Made by a program: the position numbers and the translations under genes
The notes under the pieces: generated by a model
Seen by the model: only the letters and a program-made list of their open reading frames with translations
Database searches by the model: none
What the model was told of the DNA's origin: nothing
Shown: in pieces, positions 43,164-55,529 of the stretch
Numbering within the stretch: position 1 is the stretch's first letter
Layout of the letters: every line of letters begins with the position of its first letter
NCBI RefSeq assembly: GCF_004664715.2
Contig: NC_051070.1
Span: 40,946,456 to 41,010,455, forward strand
Direction: 5' to 3'
Source: Peromyscus leucopus
Lineage: Eukaryota; Chordata; Mammalia; Rodentia; Cricetidae
Length of the DNA: 64,000 nt

Positions 43164-43400
43164 CACACACACCGCACACACACACCTACACATAGACACC
43201 CCCCCCACACATATACATGTATAACTTGTTCAATCTGTATAATATTACTTAAATGCATGTACTTAGTCCTGACCATTTGCTATTGAATAACCAAGTTTCT
43301 TGTCCCTGGTTATGTCTATTGCATCTGCCCTTAGAGTTCCTCGGTTGTCTTTAGGACTTTTTATAGAGTTGAAGCCAAGTGTTATTTCCCATTTTCTACT
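42876..43400 (-). mobile_element. L1 3' UTR-derived sequence, antisense
   Basis: The part from about 43020 ('gagaatataaaattacatat', 'ttgttcaatctgtataatat', 'atgcatgtacttagtcctga') matches the antisense L1 terminus also seen at 45430-45900 and 32705. A (CA)n tract lies inside. Confidence 0.5.
43131..43188 (+). repeat. Interrupted (CA)n microsatellite
   Basis: CA repeats broken by 'ctgcacac', 'ccgcac' and 'ctac'. Confidence 0.95.
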
Positions 43401-43461
43401 TTGGCATCTTTTTGGAAGTTACATGAACTAGTCACCTGCCTACTATTGAAGAAGAGAAACC

Positions 43462-43462
<1 letters not shown>

Positions 43463-43494
<32 letters not shown>
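43463..43494 (+). repeat. (GT)n microsatellite
   Basis: About 16 uninterrupted GT units. Confidence 0.97.
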
Positions 43495-43499
<5 letters not shown>

Positions 43500-43834
43500 A
43501 AAATTTTAGTTAAATATAAAAGGATTTCTGGAGACTTTAGCAAACACCCTTGGTGTTATTTGTCCATCCTTATTCCTGATTCTCTATTGGCCTCTCTCCC
43601 TCCCCAGTTGGAGCCTTCATCTGTTTCCCCCTCCTCTTCATATCACATGAATCCCACTATTCCTTTCTCAAGTGCTCCACACAATGGTGCTTTTATGCTT
43701 TCTTGATTCCTGTGTATCCTCCTTATTATATACTAAAATCTGAAGATTTGTTGTGTGATAATCCAGACACAGAAAGACAATTATGGTTAAAACAAGGAAA
43801 CAAGATGCTTTATAGCTCGGAGCTAAGTAATACT

Positions 43835-43871
43835 TGTGATAGCTCAAGTTGTTAGAAAGCACAAGCACAAG

Positions 43872-43908
<37 letters not shown>
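43835..43908 (+). mobile_element. Possible ID-type SINE with A30 tail
   Basis: The stretch 'gatagctcaagttgttagaa' followed by 'agcacaagcacaag' resembles the box A half of an ID SINE. A pure A run occupies 43879-43908. 'aagtaatactt' occurs before it (43825-43835) and after it (43924-43934), but the second copy is 15 bp beyond the tail, so the insertion boundaries are uncertain. Confidence 0.4.
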
Positions 43909-43909
<1 letters not shown>

Positions 43910-43934
43910 AAATCTTTGCTCATAAGTAATACTT

Positions 43935-45425
43935 TGATACTCATTGAAATTATAACCAGCATTAAAATTATAATAAAATATATTTAGTATATATATTTAT
44001 TACAAGTATATGAATAAAATTATAATATGATCAATTAAAGAGAAATAACAATAATAAATTGTCATTTTACAATTCAATTCAACCTTAGTTCCCATGCCAT
44101 AAAAGTAACTTACTGTTATAAATTAGAATTTGGCTGCTTTTAAGTTAACTTTCAAACACTTATGTATAAAAGTTAAAGAAAATTTAAGTAGACAAACAGT
44201 ACACTGAAAGCAGTAATTAAAACTTACCTGCATATATATTTTTATAGTGGGGCTATCTAGGTTTAATAGCTACAGTTTATAGTACAATATGTTTATAGGA
44301 ACAGAAAACAAATGTGCTTCTCCAAACATAAGGATCACATAAATACTATTCTAGCTATACTATTAATAATATATGGCACAATTAAATTCTGTATTAATGG
44401 TAAATTTCATGTTTCTGTGGATGACCCACCTATTCAGCTGTTCAGCTTCTGTTATTCAAAGATAATCTCTGATTTCATGCTCCAGTGTTTGGCCTTCTAT
44501 TCAATTGTTCAATATCAAATATTAAGAATTAATAAGCAATTTAAATCTTCTAGGTCATGCTTAATTTTACGAATATGGAGTAACACTTTAGTGCTTATGG
44601 TGCAACTAATCAGAGCCAGCATGGAAAGGCATGGATTCCTACATTTGTGGCTTAAATTCTCTGAATACAAATTAGCATGTGAAGACATTTAGTAATATTC
44701 CTACTTTAGAGTAGATGATCCATAGAGTTACTTACTGGGATGTCTGCTTAATCTAAGATTTTATTTATTATAAATTTTATTAAAGTTCATTTAATATTCA
44801 AAACCAGTTAGTAAATTTGAATTTAAATGTTTCATGTTTAATTGCTTATCCACAAACATGAAAATAGTTAGTGAATGATAGCAAAGTCTGATGGTCAAAA
44901 AATGGCAAGTATTTATTATCTCAATCATGCATTATATGCAATGTGAATAATCAGGTTTAAGTTTATATCTCAGTATAGCATTATAATCCAATGTATCTTA
45001 ATTTAAAACATACAATTTACTCTATTAAGTAGAAAATAAAACCCTGAATATTTCTATATAATAAAACTATTTTATTTGACATTAATATATCAACATGTTC
45101 AGATAAATATAAGACCCTTTTATATTTTTGAAATTATTTTTAAAATTTTCATAATGGTTTCTTATTTTGAAAAATGTGTTTTAGAGAAATAGATTTAAAA
45201 AACAAAACAAAACACTTTTATTTGGTCCACTATTCCTCAATATCTTCAGAACTCTCTGCCTTATTCAAACTCATTTTTATTAAGAACAATAGAAATACTC
45301 TTTATTTGCAAAATGATAAAATACAATTGTTTCTGAAATATACCATGAGATACTAAATATGAAATTGGAAAGATGCATATCAGGTATTGAACAATTCCCA
45401 TGTGAATTCTTTTAATCCTAAATTA
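43935..45425. other. Unique very AT-rich sequence
   Basis: No recognised repeat. The 126-codon frame at 44312-44692 has no domain and sits in AT-rich sequence. I do not regard it as a gene. Confidence 0.45.
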
Positions 45426-45429
45426 TCTT

Positions 45430-45900
45430 TTATAATATAATTTTTATTTAATTATTTTTTAAATTTTTTGAGATTATAATTACATAATTTCTTTCTTCCA
45501 TCTAAACCCTTCTACATTCTCTTTGCTCTCTTTCAAATTCATGGACTCTTTCAGCATTAATTGTTCTTAGATACATATATGCATACACATATATATTTTT
45601 AAATGAATAAATACAAGTTCAGTCTGTATAATGTTAATTCAATGTATGTTTTCAGGACTGACTATGTGGTATCTGCAGTGTTTTTTTTTTTTTTTTCTAT
45701 TATCCAATGTCTCTTCATAGCTGTTGTTCCTTTCTCATTAGCATTGAAAAAATTCAAAGTCAATAGAGCATTATGTAATCTATTTCTGGGGGGGGGGTTG
45801 TTACCCCTTTCTATTTCTTTAGCATATTCTGTAGAGTTTAATTTGACCTTTTATGACTGCTTGTCCTGTAGGATTGATTGTGTGGTATACCTGTAATATG
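45430..45900 (-). mobile_element. L1 (Lx-type) 3' UTR, antisense
   Basis: Antisense L1 terminus ('ttttttgagattataattac', 'ttctttgctctctttcaaat', 'tcagcattaattgttcttag') runs on to 'agtctgtataatgttaattc' and 'ttttcaggactgactatgtg'. A T run (45681-45696) and a G run (45788-45796) lie inside. Confidence 0.6.
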
Positions 45901-45988
45901 CTTTATGTTTTAATAAGCAAAAAATTGTTTCATTTTACCAGATACATACATTGGAACATTGTCAGTTTTAATTTGTACAGGTGTAACA

Positions 45989-46284
45989 TGAATTGCTAAA
46001 TGGTCTTATTAATAAAAATCCAGAGCCAGATATTGTAATAAAAGCTGAAAGATCAGAGAAGCTGAGGAGCAATCCACTAGTTATTACCCCTACGAAATTC
46101 TCCACTGAAAGAAAGTGAGCTCCTCTCTCTACCCTGCCTTATCACTTCCTCTCTCTGCCCAGGTCTATCACTTCCTGTCTGTCTGTAGAGACCTTCAGAC
46201 ATCTATGGTTAACTAGTGGGTAAATCTTCCTTCTGATTTTTAGTCTAGCCTTATTTGTTAGAGCACAAATAAAATATCACTACA
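45989..46284 (+). mobile_element. LTR-like rodent repeat
   Basis: A unit beginning near 'tgaattgctaaatggtctta' with 'ttaataaaaatccagagcca' and ending 'aatatcactaca'. I recognise the order of blocks ('gatattgtaataaaagctga', 'ccactagttattacc', 'tatcacttcctgtctg') from a common rodent LTR-like repeat. No flanking duplication is evident, and the right end abuts an L1. Confidence 0.6.
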
Positions 46285-47128
46285 GGGTCATTTTTGTGGA
46301 TTCCCAGGAACTTCCTTAGCACCAGGTTTCTATCCCCATGTTGTCTCCATCTTTCAAGATAGCTCTTTAATTGCTCTCCAACTCCATCACTGTTCCAGCT
46401 CGACCATCCCATTTCCTCATGTTCTTATCTCCTGTCCCCAACCCTCTGTTGCCCCCCACCACCACCCCAGTTTACTCAGGAGATCTCATCTATTTCCTCT
46501 TCCCAGGGCTATACATGCATCCCTCTTAGAGTCCTTCTTGGGCCTTCATCCAGTAACTGATGGAAGCAGATGCAGAGATCCACAGCCAAGTTCCAGGCCC
46601 AGGTCTAGGAATCCAGTCAAAGAGAAGAAAGAAGGATTCTATAAGGAATGGGTATCAAGGTCACGATGGGTAAACTTACAGAGACAATTGAATCAAGCTA
46701 GTGGAAACTCCTGAACTTCAGACCCACAGCTGTGGAGACTCAATGGGGCTAGACTAGGCCCTCTGCATAAGTGAGACTGTTGGATAGCTTAGTCTACTTA
46801 AGAGGCCCCCTGGCAATAGGATCAGGCTCTATTCCTGGTATATGAACTGGCATTTTGGAGCCCATGATCTATGTTAGGACACGTTGCACAGCCTTGATAT
46901 GGGGGGAGGGGGGACAGGGGGAGTTGGACCTACCTCAGCTGAATGTACCAGGCTTTACTGACTCCCCATGGAAGGCCTTGCTTTTTGATGGAGGGGATGA
47001 GGGATGAGTTGTTGGAGGAAGGCTCTTGGGGAGGGGGTAGCATGAGGAGGGAAGAGAGGGAGATCTGCACTTGGTATGTAAAACAAAAATTTCTTAATTA
47101 ATAAAAGAAAAAGAAAAGAAAAGAAATA
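46285..47128 (+). mobile_element. L1 3' end with 5' inversion (twin-priming type)
   Basis: Bases 46285-46552 are antisense L1 3' UTR ('ttccagctcgaccatcccat', 'gagatctcatctatttcctc'). Bases 46553-47128 are sense L1 3' UTR ('gatgcagagatccacagcca', 'gactaggccctctgcataag') ending in an A-rich tail. The inverted part comes from just upstream of the sense part in L1, the arrangement expected from twin priming with a small junction deletion. Confidence 0.88.
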
Positions 47129-49314
47129 TAATTATATAAGTCACAATGACTGATAAGTTAAAGATTGGGCAATTAGATATATTATCATCATTCCCCAAAT
47201 ATATGTGCTCCTAAAAAGGTCTGAATCAGAATCTTGGATTACAACACCAATGCATCAGGCAATTTGCACCAGTTCAGTAGGAGCACAACAGTGAATGGCA
47301 TTACCAATTGCTTTTGTATTTGTCTTCAGAGCTACTTATAGGAGGAAATACATGTCCAGTACATTAAACTAAGTCAAAAGACAAAAGCTGGGGTAAGTCA
47401 TAGACATAGGGGAAACTCATTATTACTTCCCAGTTACATTGACATGCAGCAAACTAATACTAAATAAATAGCTGTCTTTATACTCATAGACAAATGCTAC
47501 TCATCTCAATTAATCAGGAAATGTTCTTTTTTGCAGTGAATAACAGTAAATGTAAATTTGTGGTTTCTCAGATTACTAAGAATAAGTGAAGATCAAATGT
47601 GTATAGCTTTTTCACACCACCACCTCTATGGCCCACCACAACACTGCAGAACAGGGAATGGAACACAGAACATAGGAGAAACGGGGGTGAAATGGTATGT
47701 ATCTTCAGTGCTTGACACCACCACTGCTAACATGACCTCACAGCAGCTGTGATTTACTACAATGGTCCTGCCCATGGCTAATCATGGGTCCACATGGAGC
47801 TTGGGGGATGTGACTCATCTTTAAGGAACTTTTAACAAATGATGGATTCTGGGAGATTGTCAAGTCATTGTCTTCCGATGTTTGCCCAATGTTGAGAAAA
47901 CCAGGCTCCAAAGGATTATTCCCAAAGTGTTGTCATGCAGAAGGTCCATGTTTACATCAGTAGGTAACCAAAACTCAAAATACAAGGATAGAGAGATAGG
48001 AAAATAATATGTATGAAGGAGAGAGTAGCTAACAGAAGCCAGACAGAGATAATAAAGTATGATCTGAGAAATTTACGTATGTGTAAAACTAGCAAAGAAC
48101 ACATTTAGGAAATAAAAAGAAGAGGCAGAATCCATTAGTTCTAGAAACACAGAAGTTTCCTGCTTTTGCGAATGTAAGGATATTCATATTCTTGCCAAGA
48201 GTCTTATCAGAGAATGAGGATAGGACTGATTATATTTAATAAGCCAATGGTTTGAAAAGCATAGGGAGACCAAGGCAATTAATGGTCTTTGCCACAGAGA
48301 ATTCTCATCTTCTGTTAACTAGACACCACACAAACTTAAAATGGAAGTCACAGCCTTTTTATAAGGTCTTATGTTTCCCAAAATAAAACTTCATTGTCAT
48401 ACATAGGCATTCTACAGCAATAGATGAAAAGATTATAGTGAGTCATTTATTCTAAGCCTATGCCTTTGTAGACCAGCACCTGAAGTTCTAACTGATGGTT
48501 CTTCTGAGATCAGTTTCACATTCATGATCAGTAGCAAAGCATGCCTTCCTAGTTTTCTTTCTTTTTATCCTATCAATTACATTTCTATATAATTGTTCTA
48601 GATTTGCATCAAGTATCACATGATCCTTCCAACCATCTGTTCCCCCCCCCACAAAAAAAAAGGTACATACATTGTTCTACTGAGTCAATATTCGGAAAGA
48701 CCATCTCAGAATGAAACAGCTCCCCTGTCATTATGAAGGAATTTGACGTTTATATTCAGATATCTTCAAATGTAGTTAACACTTCATAAAGTTTTCCCTA
48801 AACTTGACTTTATTAGGATATAGTCTGAGAAAATAAAATGAATTCTGAGGAAAACTTTAAAAAAAATAAAGTTAAGTTTGTTTTTTTTTTTTTTTAGTTG
48901 GGAAAAAAAACTTTAACCTTGCCAGTAGGAGCACAGGAAATGCCATTTTTCATCTGGCTGCAGCCTGCTTCTTATGGATCTCCACAAAACTGTTCCAATT
49001 CTCTTTGTCATGGAACTGAGAAAATTGAAGCTATTCATCAGGCCCAAAGAGTAGCATGCAAGGACTGGAGATTTCCTATGACTTTGTTTTGACTTTGTTT
49101 TCTTTGGTGACTCAAGAGAGGTGAAACATACATGTCTGGTAAAGAATGAAAGGTCACTCTAAACTATAAAAAATTAAGTGGTGTCAATTAATTCTGATAG
49201 AGCAGTCCTAAATTTGAGAAGTTAAAAAAATGGTAAATTAATATTTAAGAATTGTGTAACTACTAAAAACAATATTTGAAAAATGGTTAGTTATTTCTAT
49301 TTCTATGTTGCAAC
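47129..49314. other. Mostly unique sequence
   Basis: No secure repeat. The part at about 47590-47960 is GC-richer and may be an unrecognised old ERV or L1 piece. Frames at 47558 and 48898 lack domains. A T15 run lies at 48881-48895. Confidence 0.4.
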
Positions 49315-49402
49315 TATATTTGAATCCACTAGTGGGTTGGGGACATGGCTCAGTTGTAAAAGGCTAGGCAAATATTACCAAAAGTATATTTGAATCCACT
49401 AG
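49315..49402 (+). mobile_element. Truncated ID-type SINE with 18-bp duplication
   Basis: A 52-bp insert (49333-49384) containing 'gggttggggacatggctcag' (tRNA box A region of an ID SINE) lies between two identical copies of 'tatatttgaatccactag', at 49315-49332 and 49385-49402. The box B half and A-tail are mostly missing. Confidence 0.88.
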
Positions 49403-50578
49403 AGTAATAGTGTAAGTTGTCCACTGAAAAAGCCTGAGAGTTTACCTCTGTTTATGAAACAACATTCTTCTTCCTTGAAGGCACCTAATATCTCATCTTT
49501 TTGTATAGATATTTTCTGAATTTAAATTTTAAGTAGCACAAATCATTTCTTCTTTTTACTGACAAGATAATTTTAGATAAAATAATATCTGATTTAACCA
49601 TCTGTTTCAATGGTAAAATCAATTCACATTAGCATGCATAAAAATTTTACAATTTAACAAATTATAAACATTTTATAACAATTTTGATGAGCAATGGTAA
49701 ATTTTTCAGTAAAAAGCAGCCTAAACCTCACAACTCACAGAAACATTCTGTAACCTTGGAACAACTTTCTTAGTTCAAGATGGTGAAAGTGTTTTAGTAG
49801 TTGATTAATGTTGTGTTTTCACTTATCTCTAAAGTGGTTTGCCTATTGTTTCTATCTATACATTTGTACTTTGCAAACACATTCATTGTATGTGATACAA
49901 AAAGACAGCATTTTAAAGTGTTATGGATACACAGTGTTATTCAATACTCAGGGTCATATTTCTATTTGAAATGAAATTAAAAGTACAGGATGTGACTCTT
50001 AGGTAGTACAGAGCTAAGATGATACAAAAGTAAAGCATAGTTTTCAGAATAGAAGTTGTTAGCCTCTTTTATGAAATATAACCAACAATGATATATTTTC
50101 CAAGTTGAAATGAGAGTCTGAATCATTCTAAATAGGACATTATTTAGTCTCCATGGTAAAATTAACGTGGAACTGGTTGGATAGAAGTGTCCAAAAAAGT
50201 AGATCAACATGTTTATGTGTAGTGGGAAAGATTGATTGAATGTCTAGTATTCACAAATAATTTGATACAAAATACTTGCTTTCTATAGTATACAATACTC
50301 AAACTAAGGTAAATCAATAACCAATAAAAATTAATATGTATCTGAACTGTTAAATATAATTCAAATTTCTTGTTAATATAGGAAAAAAATTTAAATAATG
50401 CAAAAATATCTCAATGTGTTATCACAATAACTCAGCTGCTAAAGAGAAAACCTATTAAAGAAAAATTAAAGATAGTGGAATAAAGATGACAAATAAAAAA
50501 TGAAGAAGTGAAATATAAGCAAATGTATATCTGCATGTAAAATATAAAAACAGCTTCATTTTATCAAAAATTAAGATT
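49403..50578. other. Unique AT-rich sequence
   Basis: No recognised feature. Confidence 0.45.
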
Positions 50579-50890
50579 TACAGTTGGAGATTCACCTCAG
50601 TTGGTTTTATGCTTACCTTGAAAGAATCTGGGTCTTATGAAAAATAAATCCAGATGATGTGGCATGTGTTTGAAATCCAAGATTGGGGATATAAAGACGA
50701 GTGGATCCCTAGAGCTTGTTTTGTATACCCCCTAACCTACTTCATGAGTTCCAGGCCAGTGAGAGATACTGTCTCAAACAACATTTGTAGAGATAGATTT
50801 CAACTGAAGAGTGACAGCCAGAGCTGTTCTTTTATCTGCACACATGGGCACATATGTGAATATGCCCCTTGACACATATGCATACATTCA

Positions 50891-50941
<51 letters not shown>

Positions 50942-50960
50942 CTGCACATATGTACAAACA
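50579..50960 (+). mobile_element. B4-type composite SINE with CA-rich 3' end
   Basis: An ID-like 5' part ('cagttggttttatgcttacc') is joined to a B1-like part ('gatgtggcatgtgtttgaaa', 'gagttccaggccagtgagag', 'atactgtctcaaacaa'), then a CA-rich tail. This ID-B1 fusion order is typical of rodent B4. Confidence 0.8.
50896..50939 (+). repeat. (CA)n microsatellite
   Basis: About 22 CA units in the tail of the B4 SINE. Confidence 0.97.
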
Positions 50961-52172
50961 CATGCACGTAAAACTTAAATTTGTGAAATTAACAAAATAT
51001 AAATGCTGTTATCAAACTTGCATAATAAAGGATTGCTTGTTATTTTTTAACATATTAGTATATTGATCAGTATTAACAGTTGTAAATGAAAGTGAAGGAA
51101 AGTAAAGAAATATTTCCATAAAAATTATCAAATTACCACTTGTATGACTTTATGTTTCATTTACAATGTTAAGAAAAATGTTTGATACTAGCTCTTAATT
51201 TGTTCAAGCATTTAAATATACATCTATATTGTGTATTTGATGTTTGGTAAATATACTAGCTACAGTGTATAGAAATCAGTGGAATATTGTTCATTTTATT
51301 AATAATTTCATTATCTAATTAATGAGATGTTTTTTTATAAATGTGACTAACATACAAATTATCTAATTAATAGAAAGTAGAAATACAAAATGTTTTGTTA
51401 AACAACCACTTCTTACACTATATCATGTGATTATAATATTGTTCTACCACACTCTACCTACTGGGTAAATTAGACTTACGTGGGCCAGAGTGAGAAGGAT
51501 ATGTTCAATAAAGTAGCAGTATCACGTCATCAAATTCCTTATATCATGTGAGAATTGCTAACACTGTTATCTTACTACTCAGTATTAGAATTATAGTATA
51601 TTTAAGTAGAATATGGAGTTTGAATTTTCTATAATCAGATTATCTGTAAAGTTTTTTTATTTTGCTGATTTCAGTAACAATCAACTTAATTTCTCTCACC
51701 TTTTAAAATAAATCTTAATACAATTTATCATATATATATATATATATGTCTTTTTTCAAATATGCTTTTTATTCCAAAAATAGTATACTGTCTGCTTTTT
51801 TCTATGAGATTTTTTTTAGTTTCATTTGTATTTTATATTCATTCAATATTGATAACACTTTACATTTCTGTTCTGGCTCACATATCCATTTCACAGTATG
51901 ATAACCAATTAAATAAACTATGCCAGAAGAACATGCTACAGTATTTTAAGGTGATGTTTCATTTAATTTTCATGACAAAACTAGATAGATTGCTCTTAAT
52001 GTAGTTATATAGAAACTAGAATTAAGAAACATGTTTGGGCATGTACACATCTTAAATGAAAAAAATTGATTTTTATTTCATTGTTTCTTGTGACAAGGCT
52101 AATGGCCTGTATCTTTACTCATCATGCTGTGTATCTATTTATGATTTTGCATTTTCTTTAATAATTAAAATA
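50961..52172. other. Unique AT-rich sequence
   Basis: A short (AT)n tract lies at about 51730-51748. No repeat family or gene is recognised. Confidence 0.45.
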
Positions 52173-52174
52173 AA

Positions 52175-52285
52175 TCAACACTTAACAAGAACTTGACATA
52201 TGCCAGGCTACTTCAATATTCATGTAAGCTCATGTGATCCTCACAACTGTTAGATAGAAACTATTATTATTCCAGATTTACACAG
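52175..52285 (+). mobile_element. MIR SINE relic
   Basis: Matches the central and 3' core of the mammalian-wide MIR: 'acttgacatatgccaggct', 'catgtgatcctcacaactgt', 'ctattattattccagattta'. It predates the rodent lineage. Confidence 0.8.
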
Positions 52286-54285
52286 TAAAAGAACAAATAA
52301 TTTAATATGCTGTGAGCTCCTGTTATAAAATGGTCAAATGCTCCTAAAACCATGCTTCACTGGTCCAGTCGGCACATGCTCAGTGAATTCTCTACACTGA
52401 TTGCTTCATGGTATGTGCAGCGCATTGTCTAGATGCAGTAGAATTTTTAATTCAACTGTTTAAGGATTTTGTCACATCTGCTTTTAGATTCTTACCTATT
52501 GCAATAGAAACTATTTCTTCTTGTAGTCTCTTTCTTAATAATGGTGAATCTTTCCAATTACACTAGAAATCAGGATGTTGTAATTAATTGTTCCTTTTTT
52601 TCCAATTCATATTGAAATTAAATTACTAGACCTACTATTAGGACTTTGCTCATCTCAATGGTTATGGAAGTTAAGAAAGAGAGAAGCTGACCAATGAGAA
52701 GCCCAGAAGTAATTAATGGGCTAAATTAGTTAAAATCATGGTAGTGGTTCTATCAACTAAATAGTATATTCTTAGCATACATGAAACCTTCAATTAAATT
52801 TACAGCCCTGAATGCAGGTATACACATGACATGTGGAAAACCACAATCAAATTTTAAGAAAACGAACAAAAAATTTTTATATTTGCAACACTAAGCTTTG
52901 TGTTTTATATATATTTTATATCAATCCTAGAATTCATTGTCATTACTCCATCTTATTCCATAAACTTTTCTGTTTGTGATTATTTTATGTTACTTTTTTT
53001 CAAAAGTACTGAAACGTACAATTATGAACCAAACTGTTTTTCTATATATTATCATAGGTAATTCATTTTTAGAACAAAAATTGATATTTAGAGAAATAAA
53101 AAGAGGAAACATTATAGAGACAAAATGAATAAGAGGAGAGAAGAGAAGCAGAGACATAGAGAATCATGTTGAATGATCACTGTAAAAGAGCTGAAAAATG
53201 AGAGAATAGTCATACGTATGGATTTAAGACACATGTAGTTCTTGATACTACTTTAAAAAGGCAGAAAATGAAGAACTCTCTATGCAAATGAGAGTTTTCC
53301 AGTACAAAAGCTTTCTGATCTTTGTGTTGTAATTACTTTCTTTTTCTACATCACTATTTTTAACTAGAAATTTTAAAATATTTCATTTATTGAACCTAAG
53401 TCACAAATTTAATTATTATTTCTTGAAAGAACAGAGCATAAGATGTCATGTGCACTAAAGGCTTCCCCCTTTCTGATTTTATATTAGACCGCACAATCTC
53501 TACACAGCAACAGGTGATTCCAAGAGATGCCTAAATGACTAATGCGTGTTCCAGAACTTGAATGTTATTACTTACAAAAGTCATTACTTTTGAGATTCCT
53601 GTCTTCAATAACAAAAAAGTACTGGGCAAGTTAGGCACAGTTGAGAGATTTTGTCAGGTGGTAAACCATTTTAAATGACATTCTGCAAAAGAATGAAGTA
53701 AATAATAATCTGTAGTTATTGGTTTCTTATAGCGCTTACATGAAATCACTAATATCTAAAAAGTGAGTTTACAATGTATTGTTGCTTAGAGTATATATCT
53801 TTAAAAGCAGTGGTCATTGTGAGAGTAGTTGTGTTCATTGCTTTTGGGATGCTGTTTGTAAGTTTCTTGACTTCCATAGCCTCTGAGATGAGCAACAAAC
53901 TTGAGTAAATTTAGATTTTAAGTTTCTCTAGAGGAACAATTTCAGCTGGTACACAAGAGTTCCATAATGTGGCCAAAACAAACTGCAAAAGGCACACAGT
54001 CTAGAGTATAGTTTCAGTCCACTTTCTAAAGAATGAATGCAAATTGTTGGTGAAAAAAGTAGTTCTGGAACATAAAATGTCCTTTGGATATTTTGGAATT
54101 GGAGAGAATTAATTAGTCATGGTAAAGAATTAAGTGATCATGTTGAGGCTGAGCATTAAGTACACAGGAGATTTTGCTTCTCACAAATGTATTTTCATAT
54201 TCAAATTTTTTAGTTATACTGCTTTAAGACTCTTGTATAAATTGGGATAAATTCTTTTATGTTGCTTTTGTAGTTCTTGATTGTA
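52286..54285. other. Unique sequence
   Basis: Two kilobases with no recognised transposon, exon or RNA gene. Confidence 0.45.
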
Positions 54286-54288
54286 TAG

Positions 54289-54289
<1 letters not shown>

Positions 54290-54334
<45 letters not shown>
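54290..54334 (+). repeat. (TG)n microsatellite
   Basis: About 22 uninterrupted TG units. Confidence 0.97.
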
Positions 54335-54335
<1 letters not shown>

Positions 54336-55167
54336 TGAGAGAAAGATAGAGGAAAGAAGAGCACATGTATGAGAGTACAAACAAGAGGATAACTTTGTGG
54401 AAGTAGAATCGGTTCTTTCCTTATATTTTCACATGGGTTCCAGGGATGGAAAAATATGCCTGCCAAGTCTCTTTTCCTTTTGATCTTAATTGTGGTCATT
54501 TCTTAAAGAAGTTCTTTCATAGTCTGATATTCCAGTGAAAGCTATTATGAGGTGTAACATGATTTATTATAAAAAAGGATATAATTTTAAATTATTAACT
54601 TTTGTTACAATCCATTATTATGTTTTAAAAATCTATATCATATATACAAACATATATAACAAAATTGTTATTACATAAAAATATTTACTTACATAGTTTG
54701 TTTTAACAAATGAAAGGTCAGACATTCATTATAAGGCTTAAATTTGACATTAGAGAGATGCAAAAAAAAAAAAACCAAAAAACAAAAAACAAAAATCACC
54801 AAACACACAAATCTCTAAATAATTTATATACAATTGCACTAAAGAAAATAAGATAGTAATATAATAAGAACTTGTAATGTTAAGAATATCAGATTTGGTG
54901 ACAAATAGTTCTGCCAGAGAGCAGGATATAATGGAGAAAATGACTAAAGATAGAGACATTTTTATGATTTTAGCAACTAAGGAAGAGTTGATAATCAGGT
55001 AGCCATCAGGTCTGAGGGAGAAACACAGTTTTGACATGTGAAGAACCTTGGGACTACTGTGAAAGAAGTTTGTATATAAAACACGGAGAGGCATATATGA
55101 GATCCAAAATCAGACAGACTTGACTTCTTTGGAGTCTCCTCAAGCATGGTGAAGTATTCTGATTTTT
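54335..55167. other. Unassigned sequence
   Basis: An A-rich (AAAAAC)n-like tract lies at about 54762-54800. The minus-strand frame at 54750-55094 is hydrophobic low-complexity read-through of AT-rich DNA. Confidence 0.4.
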
Positions 55168-55529
55168 TCATGTGTGTTGGTTTGAAAGAAAATGGCCCGC
55201 ATAGGTTCACAGGGAGTGGCACTATCAGGAGATATGGTCTTGTTGGAGAAAGGGCTTTACTAGGTGGTTGGCTTTCAGGTCTCAAATGCACAAGCCAGGT
55301 CTAGTGTGGCATTTACATTCTTCTGCCTGCCAATCCTGATGTAGAACCCTTAGCTCCTTCTCTAGCCCTGTGTCTACCTCCATGCTGCCAAGAGCCATAC
55401 TTTCCACCATGACAGTAATGGACTATAGCTCTGGAACTGTAAGCCAGCCCAAATTATGTTTTCTGTCACAAATTTGCCATGGTTATGGTGTTTCCTCTCT
55501 GCAATAGAAACCCTAACTAAGGCATCATG
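55168..55529 (+). mobile_element. MaLR (ERVL-type) solo LTR with 5-bp duplication
   Basis: The LTR (55173-55524) begins 'tgtgttggtttgaaag', has 'gggagtggcactatcaggag' and 'tggactatagctctggaact', and ends 'gaaaccctaactaaggca'. 'tcatg' flanks it on both sides (55168-55172 and 55525-55529). A 5-bp duplication is what ERVL/MaLR integration makes. No internal sequence remains, so it is a recombined solo LTR. Confidence 0.95.

Noticed and set aside
44312..44692. A 126-residue plus-strand frame in unique DNA
   Set aside because: AT-rich composition, no recognisable domain, no splice or promoter signals. Expected by chance at this length in 64 kb.
50896..50939. Regular repeats considered as a CRISPR-like array (also 36104 and 54290)
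   Set aside because: They are dinucleotide microsatellites without spacers, in a eukaryotic context.
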